Shown here: positions 8,001 through 15,762 of the stretch, piece by piece
How positions within the stretch are numbered: position 1 is the stretch's first letter
Layout of the letters: the number at the start of each line of letters is the position of its first letter
From: an uncultured Wenzhouxiangella sp.
GTDB lineage: Bacteria; Pseudomonadota; Gammaproteobacteria; Xanthomonadales; Wenzhouxiangellaceae
Length of the DNA stretch: 21,237 nt
NCBI GenBank assembly: GCA_937876395.1
Contig: CALEIM010000016.1
Span: forward strand, 1-21,237
Reading direction: 5' to 3'
Notes under the pieces: generated by a model
Told to the model about the DNA's origin: nothing
What the model saw: the letters and a program-made list of their open reading frames with translations, nothing else
The model's database searches: none
Position numbers and translations under genes: made by a program

Positions 8001-8548
8001 ATCGTCAGCACGCAGACCTGGTCGAGGCCCTGGAAACTCTGGAGAAGGCGATTTCGCGCATCGACCGTGATACGCGCACGCGCTTTCGCGAGACCTTCGA
8101 GCAGGTCAACCAGAACATGGAAAAGCTGTTTCCGCGCCTGTTCGGCGGCGGGCACGGACATCTGGAAATGGTCGGCGATGACTGGCTGTCGGCCGGGGTC
8201 GCCATTCTGGCGCGCCCGCCGGGCAAGCGTATCGCCCGCATTCACCTGCTGTCAGGTGGTGAGAAGGCGTTGACTGCGGTGGCTTTCGTGTTCTCGATCT
8301 TCAACCTCAACCCGGCCCCGTTTTGTCTGCTCGATGAGGTCGATGCGCCGCTGGATGATGCCAACGTCGGCCGATTTTCGGAGATGGTCCGGGAAATGTC
8401 CGAACAGGTGCAGTTCCTGATCGTCACCCACAACAAGGTCACCATGGAAGTTACCCACCAGATGCTCGGCGTAACCATGCGCGAGCCGGGCGTTTCGCGC
8501 CTGGTATCGGTCGATCTGGACCGTGCCGTGGCCCTGGCCGGGGCCTGA
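5063..8548 (+). CDS. smc: Chromosome partition protein Smc
   Basis: 1161 residues, normal for bacterial Smc. This is the ATPase of the condensin complex with ScpA/ScpB. Walker A is GPNGCGKSN (31–39), followed by the Q-loop region and SYAIIEQGMISQIVEARPEE. Two long coiled-coil arms rich in Glu/Arg/Gln/Ala flank a hinge at about residues 505–640 (AVADWLAAQGLDSEARLLHQ onward). The C-terminal head carries the ABC signature LLSGGEK (1062–1068) and Walker B CLLDEVDAP with D1091/E1092. The start MRLTAMKLSGFKSFV matches the family N-terminus, so no upstream start is needed. It heads a rightward smc-zipA-ligA cluster, a common order in Gammaproteobacteria. Confidence 0.97.
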   Translation: MRLTAMKLSGFKSFVEPTTIKFPSNLMGIVGPNGCGKSNIIDAVRWVMGETSARQLRGESMSDVIFSGSSTRKPVGTATVELLFDNSDGRAGGEYADFGEISVRRQVSRDGQSAYWLNGTRCRKKDITNLFLGTGLGPRSYAIIEQGMISQIVEARPEELRAFLEEAAGISRYKERRRETENRIRHTRENLERLSDLREEVGKHIDKLKRQANAAERYKKLQARYRTDEARLMALRWREFKLRSESEEKDLREVENQLQSSLSDQRAAENELESLRQAQHGARDAVAKVQGELYEVASEIARIEQSIEHQREIRQRQQTEFGETEAQLNELKQHLVLDKAQVTENSELLARLKPELETARESEQQAQAQLESIDAQLESWQADWQAHQQSAADTSSESELLRQRIEHFDDRMSRAAERLRALDEQSGDGAVERLGEEKEALAQRIAGSEQNLTESRESIAARRARLTELRAHIEQRRNELESARAERHERQARIESLRVLNSDADQSEAVADWLAAQGLDSEARLLHQLNILEPEWNRAVECVLEDWLQAVQVDAVEAHLDGSLPALGLRLAAAGNTVVRSGSLADKVSGAGALTAALAQVHCAQNLDEAQRMLGKIAEQESVVTPEGIWLGHGWLRQPALADEASGFLQREQEIRALAEQINSDAGKVSDIEIQLSAARDEREGLESELSSAGAEFDRAQREHARLQGQFSSLESRLENLKREQQAAREELDQLTTRQSEDTAAVTAARSQMESALGRMEALSAKREPLQQKRRELDEARQRLRSELADSRSRREQLSLNLESSRAGLESLRHSIARMDNQVGQLQTRYLELSEALAEGDAPVAAQQKQRDQHLDQRLRIEERLRAARTELEALEANWREHDEIRQRSSVEVERIRTEQSERKLKLKETQLKAEALAGRVAELGADLETLLGELPEGVEAESYQQELESLEQKIRRLEPVNLAAIDEFETESERKEYLDRQHADLVEALETLEKAISRIDRDTRTRFRETFEQVNQNMEKLFPRLFGGGHGHLEMVGDDWLSAGVAILARPPGKRIARIHLLSGGEKALTAVAFVFSIFNLNPAPFCLLDEVDAPLDDANVGRFSEMVREMSEQVQFLIVTHNKVTMEVTHQMLGVTMREPGVSRLVSVDLDRAVALAGA

Positions 8549-8606
8549 TCATGGCCGGCGGGAGAACGCGCTTCGGTTACACTTTCAGACACCGCAACGT
8601 TCGAGG

Positions 8607-9338
8607 ATGGATACCGTGGACAATCTGCGTCTGATCCTGATCCTGCTCGGTTTGATGGTGCTGGCGCTGATTGTGCTGCTGCACCGGCCCGAGGGAGAAT
8701 CCAGGCGCAATCACGCGCGCTGGCGCGACGCGCGACGCGAACCCGGCCTGGATGATTCACCTGCTGACGCCCGGACCGAGCCCGGTCTGGCTGGAGACGA
8801 AACCGGAACCGAGACCGAGAATGGCTCGCTTTGGCCGGCCGCCAGTCGGCACGACGTCGAGGCTAACGCTCACCTGACGGCCGGAAAGGACGGCAGCATC
8901 CACCAGGCGCCGGAAAAAATCGTCTACCTGTACATTTGCCGACGCGGTGATCGACGCATCAGCGGCTCGGAGCTGCTCGATGCGGCGATCAAGGCGGGTC
9001 TGAGTTTCGGTGAGATGAAAATCTTTCATCGCCGCCACGAAGGAGAGAGCAAGCCGGTTTTCTCGATGGCCAATCTGACCGCCCCGGGGCACTTCGATTC
9101 ATCGCAGTGGAATGTCTTTGATACCCCCGGCGTGACCCTGTTTCTGACCCTGCCGGCACCGGTCAGCGCGCTGGATGCCTGGGATGCAATGCTGGCGACG
9201 GCGGAGCGTATCAGCAAGCTGCTCGAAGCCGATATCCTCGACGACGCCAAATGCCTGCTCATTCGTCAGCGCATCGCCCAGATCCGCGAAGAAATGCGCG
9301 AGTACGACCGCCAGTCCGGCATCATCAAGGCGGAATAG
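8607..9338 (+). CDS. zipA: Cell division protein ZipA
   Basis: 243 residues from the ATG at 8607. ZipA anchors FtsZ to the inner membrane at the division septum. An N-terminal membrane anchor (about residues 7–26, LRLILILLGLMVLALIVLL) is followed by a short charged linker (about 27–102). The C-terminal FtsZ-binding domain starts near residue 103 and contains VYLYICRRGDRRISGSELL, FSMANLTAPGHFD and PGVTLFLTLPAP. The linker is shorter than in the E. coli protein (328 residues in total). Start choice is open. GAGG directly abuts the ATG, but it is 9 nt before an in-frame GTG at 8616 (VDNLRLIL), which looks better spaced and matches family N-termini. The gene sits between smc and ligA, its usual place. 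Confidence 0.92.
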   Translation: MDTVDNLRLILILLGLMVLALIVLLHRPEGESRRNHARWRDARREPGLDDSPADARTEPGLAGDETGTETENGSLWPAASRHDVEANAHLTAGKDGSIHQAPEKIVYLYICRRGDRRISGSELLDAAIKAGLSFGEMKIFHRRHEGESKPVFSMANLTAPGHFDSSQWNVFDTPGVTLFLTLPAPVSALDAWDAMLATAERISKLLEADILDDAKCLLIRQRIAQIREEMREYDRQSGIIKAE

Positions 9339-9349
9339 GATCGTCGGGC

Positions 9350-11371
9350 ATGGCCATCAGTCAATCTGAGGCGGCCGGGCAGATTGCCGCGCTGCGCGAG
9401 CAGCTTGACGAGCACAACTACCGCTACTACGTGCTCGATGATCCGCTGATCTCCGACGCTGAATATGACCGCCTGCTGTGTGCGCTGGTCGCGCTGGAGG
9501 CCGAATGGCCGGACCTGGTCAGCGCCGATTCTCCAAGCCAGCGCGTCGGCGCAGCTCCGCTGGCCGGCTTCGAGACCGTTGAGCATCGCATTCGCATGTT
9601 GTCGCTGGGCAACGCTTTCAGCGAAGAGGAGGTGGCCGAATTCGACCGCCGGGTGCGCGAGCAGCTTGATCTTGATGAGGTGGTCTACAGCGCCGAACCC
9701 AAGCTCGATGGCCTGGCGATTGCCCTGCGCTACGAACGCGGTCGCCTGGTGCTTGCAGCCACTCGTGGCGATGGCCACAGCGGTGAAAATGTAACCGCCA
9801 ATGTGCGCACGATCCACACCGTTCCGCTCAAACTGCGCGGCAGCGATTTCCCTGAAAACCTGGAAGTGCGCGGCGAAGTCTTCATGACTCGCTCGGGCTT
9901 TGCCGAACTCAATCGGGGTCTGACCGAGGCCGGCGAAAAGACCTTCGTCAATCCGCGCAATGCCGCCGCAGGCAGCCTGCGCCAGCTCGATCCGGGTGTG
10001 ACCGCCAGGCGGCCGCTGCATTTTTACTGCTACCAGGCCGCCACCACCGTCGGCCTGCCCGATCAGCACTCGGAAATTCTTCAGCAACTGCGCACGCTCG
10101 GTTTTCCGGTCAGTTCGGAAGCCACAACCGTCAAAGGCCTGGTCGGGCTACTCGACTATTACCGCGACTTGAGCGAGCGGCGCGATGCACTTGACTACGA
10201 TATTGACGGGGTGGTTTACAAGGTTGATGACCTTGACCAGCAGCAAGAGCTCGGCTACGTTTCGCGCGCGCCGCGCTGGGCCACGGCGCACAAATTCCCG
10301 GCCCAGGAAGAAACCACCCGCCTGCTCGCTATCGAGGTCCAGGTCGGCCGGACCGGGGCGCTTACCCCGGTGGCCCGACTTGAGCCGGTCTTCGTCGGCG
10401 GCGTGACGGTCACCAATGCGACCCTGCACAACGCCGACGAGATTCAGCGCAAGGATCTCCGGATCGGTGATCGGGTCATTGTGCGCCGTGCCGGTGATGT
10501 GATTCCCGAAATTGTGCGCTCGATTCCTGAGCATCGTCAGGGCAATCCCGAGCCCTGGATCATGCCTGAGCACTGCCCCGAATGCGGCTCGGCCGTCGAG
10601 CAGTCTGAAGGTGAAAGCGTGGCGCGCTGCAGCGGCGGCCTGGTCTGCCCGGCCCAGCGCCGCCGCGCCCTGGAACATTTCGCCGGCCGCACGGCGATGG
10701 ATATCGATGGGCTGGGTGAAAAGCTCATCGCCCAACTGGTTGAACTCGACCTGGTTCACAGCCCGGCAGATTTCTATCGCCTTGAACGTGACACCCTGGC
10801 CGGGCTTGAGCGCATGGGCGAGAAATCGGCCGACAACCTGCTTCAGAGCATCGAGCGCAGCAAGCGCGTGCGGCTCGGACGCCTGCTGTTCGCGCTCGGC
10901 ATTCGCGAGGTCGGCGTGGTCACGGCTGAAGCCCTGGCCCGGCATTTGGGCAGCATCGAGAATCTTGAAAAGGCCAGCGTGGAAGAACTGGAGGCCGTGC
11001 GCGATGTCGGACCGGTGGTGGCCCGACACGTCCACGCATTTTTTGCCGAGGAGCGCAATCGGCAGGTCATTCGGGAGCTGTTCGAGGCCGGACTGGAGGT
11101 GGAGCCTGAAGCGCCTGCAGCCAATGCCGATGAGCTGCCGCTGGCCGGCAACAGCTACGTGCTGACCGGCTCTTTGTCGGGCATGACCCGCTCGCAGGCC
11201 AAGCAGCACCTTGAGGCTCTGGGCGCGCGGGTGAGCGGCAGCGTATCGAAAAAAACCACCGCCGTGATTGCCGGCGAAAGCCCCGGATCAAAGCTCGACA
11301 AAGCGCGGGAGCTGAATGTCGAAGTGCTCGACGAAGCCGCATTGGAACGTTTGCTGGCAGAATACACTTGA
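9350..11371 (+). CDS. ligA: NAD-dependent DNA ligase LigA
   Basis: 673 residues, nearly the size of the E. coli enzyme (671). LigA seals nicks between Okazaki fragments using NAD+. Domain Ia comes first (HNYRYYVLDDPLISDAEYD). The adenylation domain has the KxDG motif at Lys118 (EPKLDGLAIALRYE). An OB fold follows. The zinc finger uses C409, C412, C427 and C433 with standard spacing. Helix-hairpin-helix repeats (AMDIDGLGEKL and later) lead to a C-terminal BRCT domain (NSYVLTGSLSGMTRSQAK). All key residues are present. The ATG at 9350 follows the zipA stop by 11 nt and gives the canonical N-terminus; a start at 9251 inside zipA would add a non-conserved 33 residues. Confidence 0.97.
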   Translation: MAISQSEAAGQIAALREQLDEHNYRYYVLDDPLISDAEYDRLLCALVALEAEWPDLVSADSPSQRVGAAPLAGFETVEHRIRMLSLGNAFSEEEVAEFDRRVREQLDLDEVVYSAEPKLDGLAIALRYERGRLVLAATRGDGHSGENVTANVRTIHTVPLKLRGSDFPENLEVRGEVFMTRSGFAELNRGLTEAGEKTFVNPRNAAAGSLRQLDPGVTARRPLHFYCYQAATTVGLPDQHSEILQQLRTLGFPVSSEATTVKGLVGLLDYYRDLSERRDALDYDIDGVVYKVDDLDQQQELGYVSRAPRWATAHKFPAQEETTRLLAIEVQVGRTGALTPVARLEPVFVGGVTVTNATLHNADEIQRKDLRIGDRVIVRRAGDVIPEIVRSIPEHRQGNPEPWIMPEHCPECGSAVEQSEGESVARCSGGLVCPAQRRRALEHFAGRTAMDIDGLGEKLIAQLVELDLVHSPADFYRLERDTLAGLERMGEKSADNLLQSIERSKRVRLGRLLFALGIREVGVVTAEALARHLGSIENLEKASVEELEAVRDVGPVVARHVHAFFAEERNRQVIRELFEAGLEVEPEAPAANADELPLAGNSYVLTGSLSGMTRSQAKQHLEALGARVSGSVSKKTTAVIAGESPGSKLDKARELNVEVLDEAALERLLAEYT

Positions 11372-11378
11372 AATTTGA

Positions 11379-11391
11379 AACCATGATGGTT
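11379..11391. promoter_or_regulatory. Short perfect palindrome upstream of the UspA-family gene
   Basis: AACCAT-G-ATGGTT is a perfect 6-bp inverted repeat around a single central base, located between the ligA stop and the ribosome-binding site of the next gene. It could be a small operator or a minor RNA stem. Short palindromes also arise by chance. Confidence 0.2.
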
Positions 11392-11408
11392 GTTCCAGGA
11401 GGAAACTG

Positions 11409-11849
11409 ATGAGCCACCCTGTCAAGGAAATTCTGGTGCCGGTTGACGGCTCCGATAACGCCAACCGTGCCGTTCACTTTGCGGCCAGCATGGCCGCGGC
11501 CCTGGACGTGCCGATACGTCTGTTTTACGTGTTCCCGGCCGCCTCGGTTGAAGTGATCGGCATGGCCGGCATGTCGCGCGACGATATCGACCAGGCCGCC
11601 CAGGCCGCCGCGCAGCGTGCCTTCGACAAGACTCGGGAAGCTTTCGGGGCGGAGCTGCCGAAGGGACTTGAGGAAGAGACCTCGATTGGCGATCCGGCCG
11701 AGGAAATCGTGCGCTACACCGAAGACGATCCGGGCGTAATGGTCGTCATGGGCCGCCGCGGCCTGTCGCGCATGCAAACCCTGATGCTTGGCAGCATCAG
11801 CGACAAAGTCAGCCGACACGCCAAAAGCCCGGTTACCATCATCACCTGA
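11409..11849 (+). CDS. Universal stress protein, UspA family, ATP-binding type
   Basis: 146 residues, one Usp domain. It begins ILVPVDGSDNANRAV with the conserved Asp13. The nucleotide-binding signature G-x2-G-x9-G-S is intact (GRRGLSRMQTLMLGS), followed by ISDKVSRHAKSPVTII. This places it in the ATP-binding (UspFG/MJ0577-like) group rather than the E. coli UspA type. Such cytoplasmic dimers accumulate under stress; their direct targets are rarely known. An AGGAGG at 11397–11402, 6 nt before the ATG, is one of the strongest ribosome-binding sites in the window and suggests high expression. Only 37 nt separate it from ligA, so read-through from that gene is possible. It is convergent with dnaE2. 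Confidence 0.9.
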   Translation: MSHPVKEILVPVDGSDNANRAVHFAASMAAALDVPIRLFYVFPAASVEVIGMAGMSRDDIDQAAQAAAQRAFDKTREAFGAELPKGLEEETSIGDPAEEIVRYTEDDPGVMVVMGRRGLSRMQTLMLGSISDKVSRHAKSPVTIIT

Positions 11850-11870
11850 AGGCAATACTGAGCTGATTTG

Positions 11871-11890
11871 GTAAAACCGCAGTCTCTGCG
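11871..11890 (-). terminator. Weak candidate terminator for dnaE2
   Basis: On the minus strand, just after the dnaE2 stop, CGCAG-AGA-CTGCG forms a 5-bp stem with a 3-base loop followed by GTTTTACC. The short stem and only four consecutive T residues make it a weak intrinsic terminator at best. Confidence 0.3.
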
Positions 11891-11895
11891 CCGTT

Positions 11896-14800
11896 TCAGC
11901 AAAAATCCCGCGAGCGGCTGGCCAGTCCAGCGAGCCATGAGTCCAGGCAATCAATCCGCTTGGCGATCAGATGGCATACGCCCTCGGTGTTTTGCAGTTT
12001 GCCGTGGACGCGCAGGATTTGCCCGCTGAGCACTTCACGTCGATGGCGTTCGGCCAGTTTCGGCCAGACCACCACGTTGATGATGCCGGTCTCGTCTTCC
12101 AGCGATAAAAAGACTACGCCCGAGGCGGTCGCCGGGCGCTGGCGATGGGTGACCAGACCGGCGGCCGTGATCGGGAGGCCGTCGCCGCGTTTGGGCAGAT
12201 CGCTGGCGCGCAGTGCCTGTCGACCCAGACGGCCGCGCAGCAGACGCAGCGGATGCTGTGCCAGGCTCAGACCCAGGCTGGCGTAATCGTCGAGCAGCTC
12301 GCTGCGGGCATCGGGCACGGAAAGCTGCACGGCCGATTCGCGAATCTCGGTGCCGGCCAGCAGATCACCTTGTCTGGGTGCGCCGAGCGCAGCCCAGCGG
12401 GCGCGGTGTCGATGTCCGGCCAGGCTCTTGAGAGCGCCGGCGTTGACCAGTGTCTCAAGATTGCGGCGGTCGAGGAAGGTGCGCTCAACCAGATCGTCAA
12501 CGGCCTGAAAAGGGCGCTCCAGGCGGGCCTGGACAATCCGTTCGGCCGCCTCCCTGTGCAGCCCCTTGAGCAGGCGAAAGCCGAGCCGGACGGCCAACTG
12601 CTGACCGGCTCCCTTGGCCGCGCGAGCGGTGACGAGCGTGGCGTCCCAGCGGCTGAAGCGGATATCCGGCGGCAGCACTTGCACGCCGTGGCGTCTGGCG
12701 TCGTTGATAATCTGCGCCGGCGCGTAGAAACCCATCGGTTGGCTGTTGATGAGCGCGCAGGCGAAGGCCGCCGGGTGATGACATTTCAGCCATGCGGAGA
12801 CATAGCTCAGCAAGGCGAAGCTGGCCGCATGCGATTCCGGAAAGCCGTATTCGGCAAAGCCGCGGATCTGGGAATGAATGCGCTCAGCAAAAGATTCCGG
12901 ATAGCCGCGCTCACGCATGCCGCTGATGAGCCGCTCGCGAAACGTATCCAGGTTGCCGCGCCGCCGCCAGGCAGCCATTGCGCGACGAAGCTGGTCGGCC
13001 TCGCCGGGACTGAAACCGGCGGCGACCATGGCAATCCGCATGACCTGCTCTTGAAAAATGGGCACGCCCAGGGTGCGTTGCAGCACGGTTTTCAGCTCCG
13101 GGCTGGGGTAGCTGACCCGTTCGGGATGACGGCGACGTTCGAGATAGGGGTGGACCATGTCGCCCTGGATCGGTCCGGGGCGGACTATGGCGACTTCGAT
13201 GACCAGGTCGTAGAAGCAGCGCGGCCTGAGCCGGGACAGCATGGCCATCTGCGCGCGTGATTCGACCTGGAAAACGCCCACGGCGTCACCGCGACAGAGC
13301 ATGTCGTAGGTTTTGGTGTCTTCCCGGGGAATTGTTGCCAGGCTCAGTCCGCCTGGCTCGGCATTCGGCGCCGGGTGGCGATTGATCAGATCAATTGCCT
13401 TGCGAATCACTGTCAACATACCCAGCGCCAGGCAGTCGACCTTGAGCAGCCCCAGGGTTTCAAGATCATCCTTGTCCCACTGAATAATCGAGCGATCGGC
13501 CATGGCTGCGTTTTCGATCGGCACCAGTTCGTGCAAGGGGCGGTCGGAAATCACCATGCCACCGACGTGCTGGGACAGATGACGTGGCAGGCCGATCAGG
13601 CGGCTGCTCAGATCAAGGAAGCGTTTGACCAGCGCTGCTTCAGGGTCCAGGCCGCATTCGCGCAGGCGTTCGGGCCAGGTTTCGGGCCGGTCCCACCAGG
13701 CCAAAGAGGCGCTCAGTCGCCGGATGCGTTCAGGCGCCAGGCCCAGCGCCCGACCGACATCCTGCAGGGCGCTGCGCGGCCGGTAGCAGATCACGGTGGC
13801 CGCCAGGGCGGCGCGCTCACGCCCGTATTTCCGGTACAGGTACTGCAGCACCTCCTCGCGTCGCTCATGCTCGAAATCGATGTCGATATCGGGCGGTTCA
13901 TTGCGCTCTTTTGACAAAAAACGTTCAAACAGCAGCTCGTGCTGTGCCGGGTCGACTTCGGTTACGCCCAGGCAATAGCACACCGCCGAGTTGGCCGCCG
14001 AACCGCGACCCTGGCAAAGAATGCCGCGTGAACGGGCAAACGTCACCAGGTCATGCACGGTCAGGAAGAAAGCTTCCATGCCCAGCTCTTCGATCAGGGT
14101 CAGCTCGCGTGCCAGCAGCGCCCGGACCCGGTCGGGGAGCTGCCGGCCATAGCGCTGCCGTGCGCCGTTCAGGGTGAGCTGACGCAGATGCTGGATGGGC
14201 TTGAGCGGCTCGGGAACCAGCTCGCGCGGATAGTGATAATCCAGCTCGGCCAGCGAAAAATCGCAGCGCTCGGCCACCTGCAGGGTTTCGGCCAGCCACT
14301 CGGCCGGATACAGCCTTGCCAGCACGGCACGTTCGCGCACATGACGCTCGCCGTTGGCGGCCAGGGCCAGGCCACAGTCGGCCACCGGGCGACCGAGCCT
14401 GAGTGCGCACATGACATCCAGCAGCGGTTTGTCCTCGCGTCTGATCAGGCGCACATCGCCACAGGCCAGGCGCGGGATGACGAGGCGGCGACCCAGCGCA
14501 TCAAGCCAGTCAAACCATTCACGCTCACCGGGGACGAGCAGGCGGGTGGCGCCGAGCCACAGACGGCCCTCAAACAGACGTTTGAGACGAATGGCCAGGT
14601 TCTGGTCAGGGTGCGCAGGCTCCTGTCGGGCGGGTTTCCAGATGGCCAGGACCTCGTCCAGGCCAGTGTCGAGATCAATCGCTTCAAGCTGATATTCACC
14701 TTTAAGCGCGCGCCGCCGGGCGCGGGTAATCAAGCGACAGATCTGCGCGTAGGCGCAGCGACTGGTGGCCAGCAGAACCAGACGGCTGCCGTCATCAAGA

Positions 14801-15021
14801 CGAAATTCGCTGCCAATAATGAGCTTGAGGTCGCAGTCGCGGGCGGCCTCGTGGGCGCGCACGATGCCCGCCATCGAACATTCGTCGGTGATGGCCAGAG
14901 CCGAATAGCCGCGCGCAGCGGCCTGCTGGACCAGCAGCTCGGGGCGTGCGGCCGAGCGCTGGAAGCTGAAGGCGCTCAGCGCGTGCAGTTCGGCGTATGG
15001 CGGGGTGGTGGACTCGGACAA
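11896..15021 (-). CDS. dnaE2: Error-prone DNA polymerase DnaE2 (C-family, SOS mutasome)
   Basis: 1041 residues from a TTG start. DnaE2 (ImuC) is the catalytic polymerase of the ImuA-ImuB-DnaE2 translesion mutasome. The PHP domain starts at once (YAELHALSAFSFQRSA, ALAITDECSMAG). The palm contains PDIDIDF with D378 and D380, and VDCLALGMLT with D529, the three metal-binding aspartates of C-family polymerases. Helix-hairpin-helix and OB-fold regions follow (ITAAGLVTHRQRP, VVFLSLEDETGIINVVVWPK). The protein ends in SRDF-C, close to the SRDF ending typical of DnaE2 rather than replicative DnaE. No ATG or GTG lies upstream in the open frame and no clear Shine-Dalgarno is seen, so translation may be inefficient. 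Its start is 33 nt from a LexA box shared with divergent imuA. Confidence 0.95.
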   Translation of the reverse strand: MSESTTPPYAELHALSAFSFQRSAARPELLVQQAAARGYSALAITDECSMAGIVRAHEAARDCDLKLIIGSEFRLDDGSRLVLLATSRCAYAQICRLITRARRRALKGEYQLEAIDLDTGLDEVLAIWKPARQEPAHPDQNLAIRLKRLFEGRLWLGATRLLVPGEREWFDWLDALGRRLVIPRLACGDVRLIRREDKPLLDVMCALRLGRPVADCGLALAANGERHVRERAVLARLYPAEWLAETLQVAERCDFSLAELDYHYPRELVPEPLKPIQHLRQLTLNGARQRYGRQLPDRVRALLARELTLIEELGMEAFFLTVHDLVTFARSRGILCQGRGSAANSAVCYCLGVTEVDPAQHELLFERFLSKERNEPPDIDIDFEHERREEVLQYLYRKYGRERAALAATVICYRPRSALQDVGRALGLAPERIRRLSASLAWWDRPETWPERLRECGLDPEAALVKRFLDLSSRLIGLPRHLSQHVGGMVISDRPLHELVPIENAAMADRSIIQWDKDDLETLGLLKVDCLALGMLTVIRKAIDLINRHPAPNAEPGGLSLATIPREDTKTYDMLCRGDAVGVFQVESRAQMAMLSRLRPRCFYDLVIEVAIVRPGPIQGDMVHPYLERRRHPERVSYPSPELKTVLQRTLGVPIFQEQVMRIAMVAAGFSPGEADQLRRAMAAWRRRGNLDTFRERLISGMRERGYPESFAERIHSQIRGFAEYGFPESHAASFALLSYVSAWLKCHHPAAFACALINSQPMGFYAPAQIINDARRHGVQVLPPDIRFSRWDATLVTARAAKGAGQQLAVRLGFRLLKGLHREAAERIVQARLERPFQAVDDLVERTFLDRRNLETLVNAGALKSLAGHRHRARWAALGAPRQGDLLAGTEIRESAVQLSVPDARSELLDDYASLGLSLAQHPLRLLRGRLGRQALRASDLPKRGDGLPITAAGLVTHRQRPATASGVVFLSLEDETGIINVVVWPKLAERHRREVLSGQILRVHGKLQNTEGVCHLIAKRIDCLDSWLAGLASRSRDFC

Positions 15022-15053
15022 AACGGACTCGCAGGCTGGTGGCTTGTGCGATA

Positions 15054-15069
15054 CTGTAAATCCATACAG
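15054..15069. promoter_or_regulatory. LexA operator (SOS box) between divergent dnaE2 and imuA-imuB
   Basis: CTGTAAATCCATACAG fits the gammaproteobacterial LexA consensus CTG-N10-CAG. The flanks (TA before, TG after) and the AT-rich centre resemble the E. coli site. It is the only such match I noticed in an intergenic position. It lies 31 nt before the imuA ATG and 33 nt before the dnaE2 TTG, so one bound LexA dimer could repress both directions. Individual -10/-35 hexamers could not be assigned with confidence. Confidence 0.88.
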
Positions 15070-15099
15070 TGTTCTGGTCTACCCCAAACGGAGTTTGCA

Positions 15100-15762
15100 A
15101 TGTCGGCCGAGATCTTGCTTGAAGAGCTGCTGGATCGCCGTCCCGAGCTGTGGCGGGGCAGGGCGCGCACGGCCCTGCCGGCCGAGCCCAGCGGTCTGGC
15201 CTGGCTGGATCGTGGCCTGCCCGGCGGCGGTTGGCCGCGCGGCCGCCTGACCGAACTGCTGCCGCGGGTCAGCGGCTGTGGTGAGCTGGGACTGCTGCTG
15301 CCGCTGCTGGCCCGCTGCACCGGAAACAAACGGCCGGTGGTGCTGGCCGGCCCGGTACTGGTGCCGGGGCCGCAGGCCTTGAGCCGCGCCGGCGTGCGGC
15401 TTGATCGGCTGCTGGTGCTGCATCGTTCCGAATCGCTTTTGTGGGCCGCTGAGCAGTGCCTGAAAAGCGGGCTGTGCGCTGCGGTGGTCATCTGGCTGCC
15501 GCCTGGCCGGCAGGCCAGGCAGGCTTTGCGCCGTCTGCAGTTGGCGGCAGAACAAAGCCCGGGGCCGGGCTTTGTGATCTATCCTCCGGGACAGCAGCCG
15601 CCGCCGTCGGCATCGGCGTTGCGGCTGGGCCTGGCGCCCGGGCCTGAGGTCGAGATTCTGCGCAGTTCAACGGCCGGGTTTGAATCAAAGCGCCTTGCAC
15701 CGACTTCCGGGGCTGTTGTTGATCTGGCGGGTCGCAGCGATCATGTCCAGCGGTCCGCATAA
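15100..15762 (+). CDS. imuA: ImuA, RecA-like SOS mutasome protein
   Basis: 220 residues from the ATG at 15100. ImuA is a RecA/SulA-like protein that supports ImuB and DnaE2 in damage-induced mutagenesis. Recognisable family features are LEELLDRRPELWRG, GLAWLDRGLPGGGWPRGRLT and ELLPRVSGCGELGLLLPLLA. A canonical Walker A (GxxxxGKT) is not visible, as in many ImuA proteins. The start was chosen because it fits family N-termini; the open frame extends far upstream only as an antisense shadow of dnaE2. Its 3' end overlaps the imuB start by 20 nt, so the two are translationally coupled. Controlled by the LexA box just upstream. Confidence 0.85.
   Translation: MSAEILLEELLDRRPELWRGRARTALPAEPSGLAWLDRGLPGGGWPRGRLTELLPRVSGCGELGLLLPLLARCTGNKRPVVLAGPVLVPGPQALSRAGVRLDRLLVLHRSESLLWAAEQCLKSGLCAAVVIWLPPGRQARQALRRLQLAAEQSPGPGFVIYPPGQQPPPSASALRLGLAPGPEVEILRSSTAGFESKRLAPTSGAVVDLAGRSDHVQRSA

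Noticed and set aside
10148..11209. 353-codon minus-strand open frame inside ligA
   Set aside because: Antisense to an intact LigA with all motifs, and no family features in the translation.
12145..13260. Long plus-strand open frame (371 codons) opposite dnaE2, and another from 14053 leading into imuA
   Set aside because: They are antisense shadows of a high-GC coding strand. The residues are low-information and dnaE2 on the other strand has full catalytic motifs.
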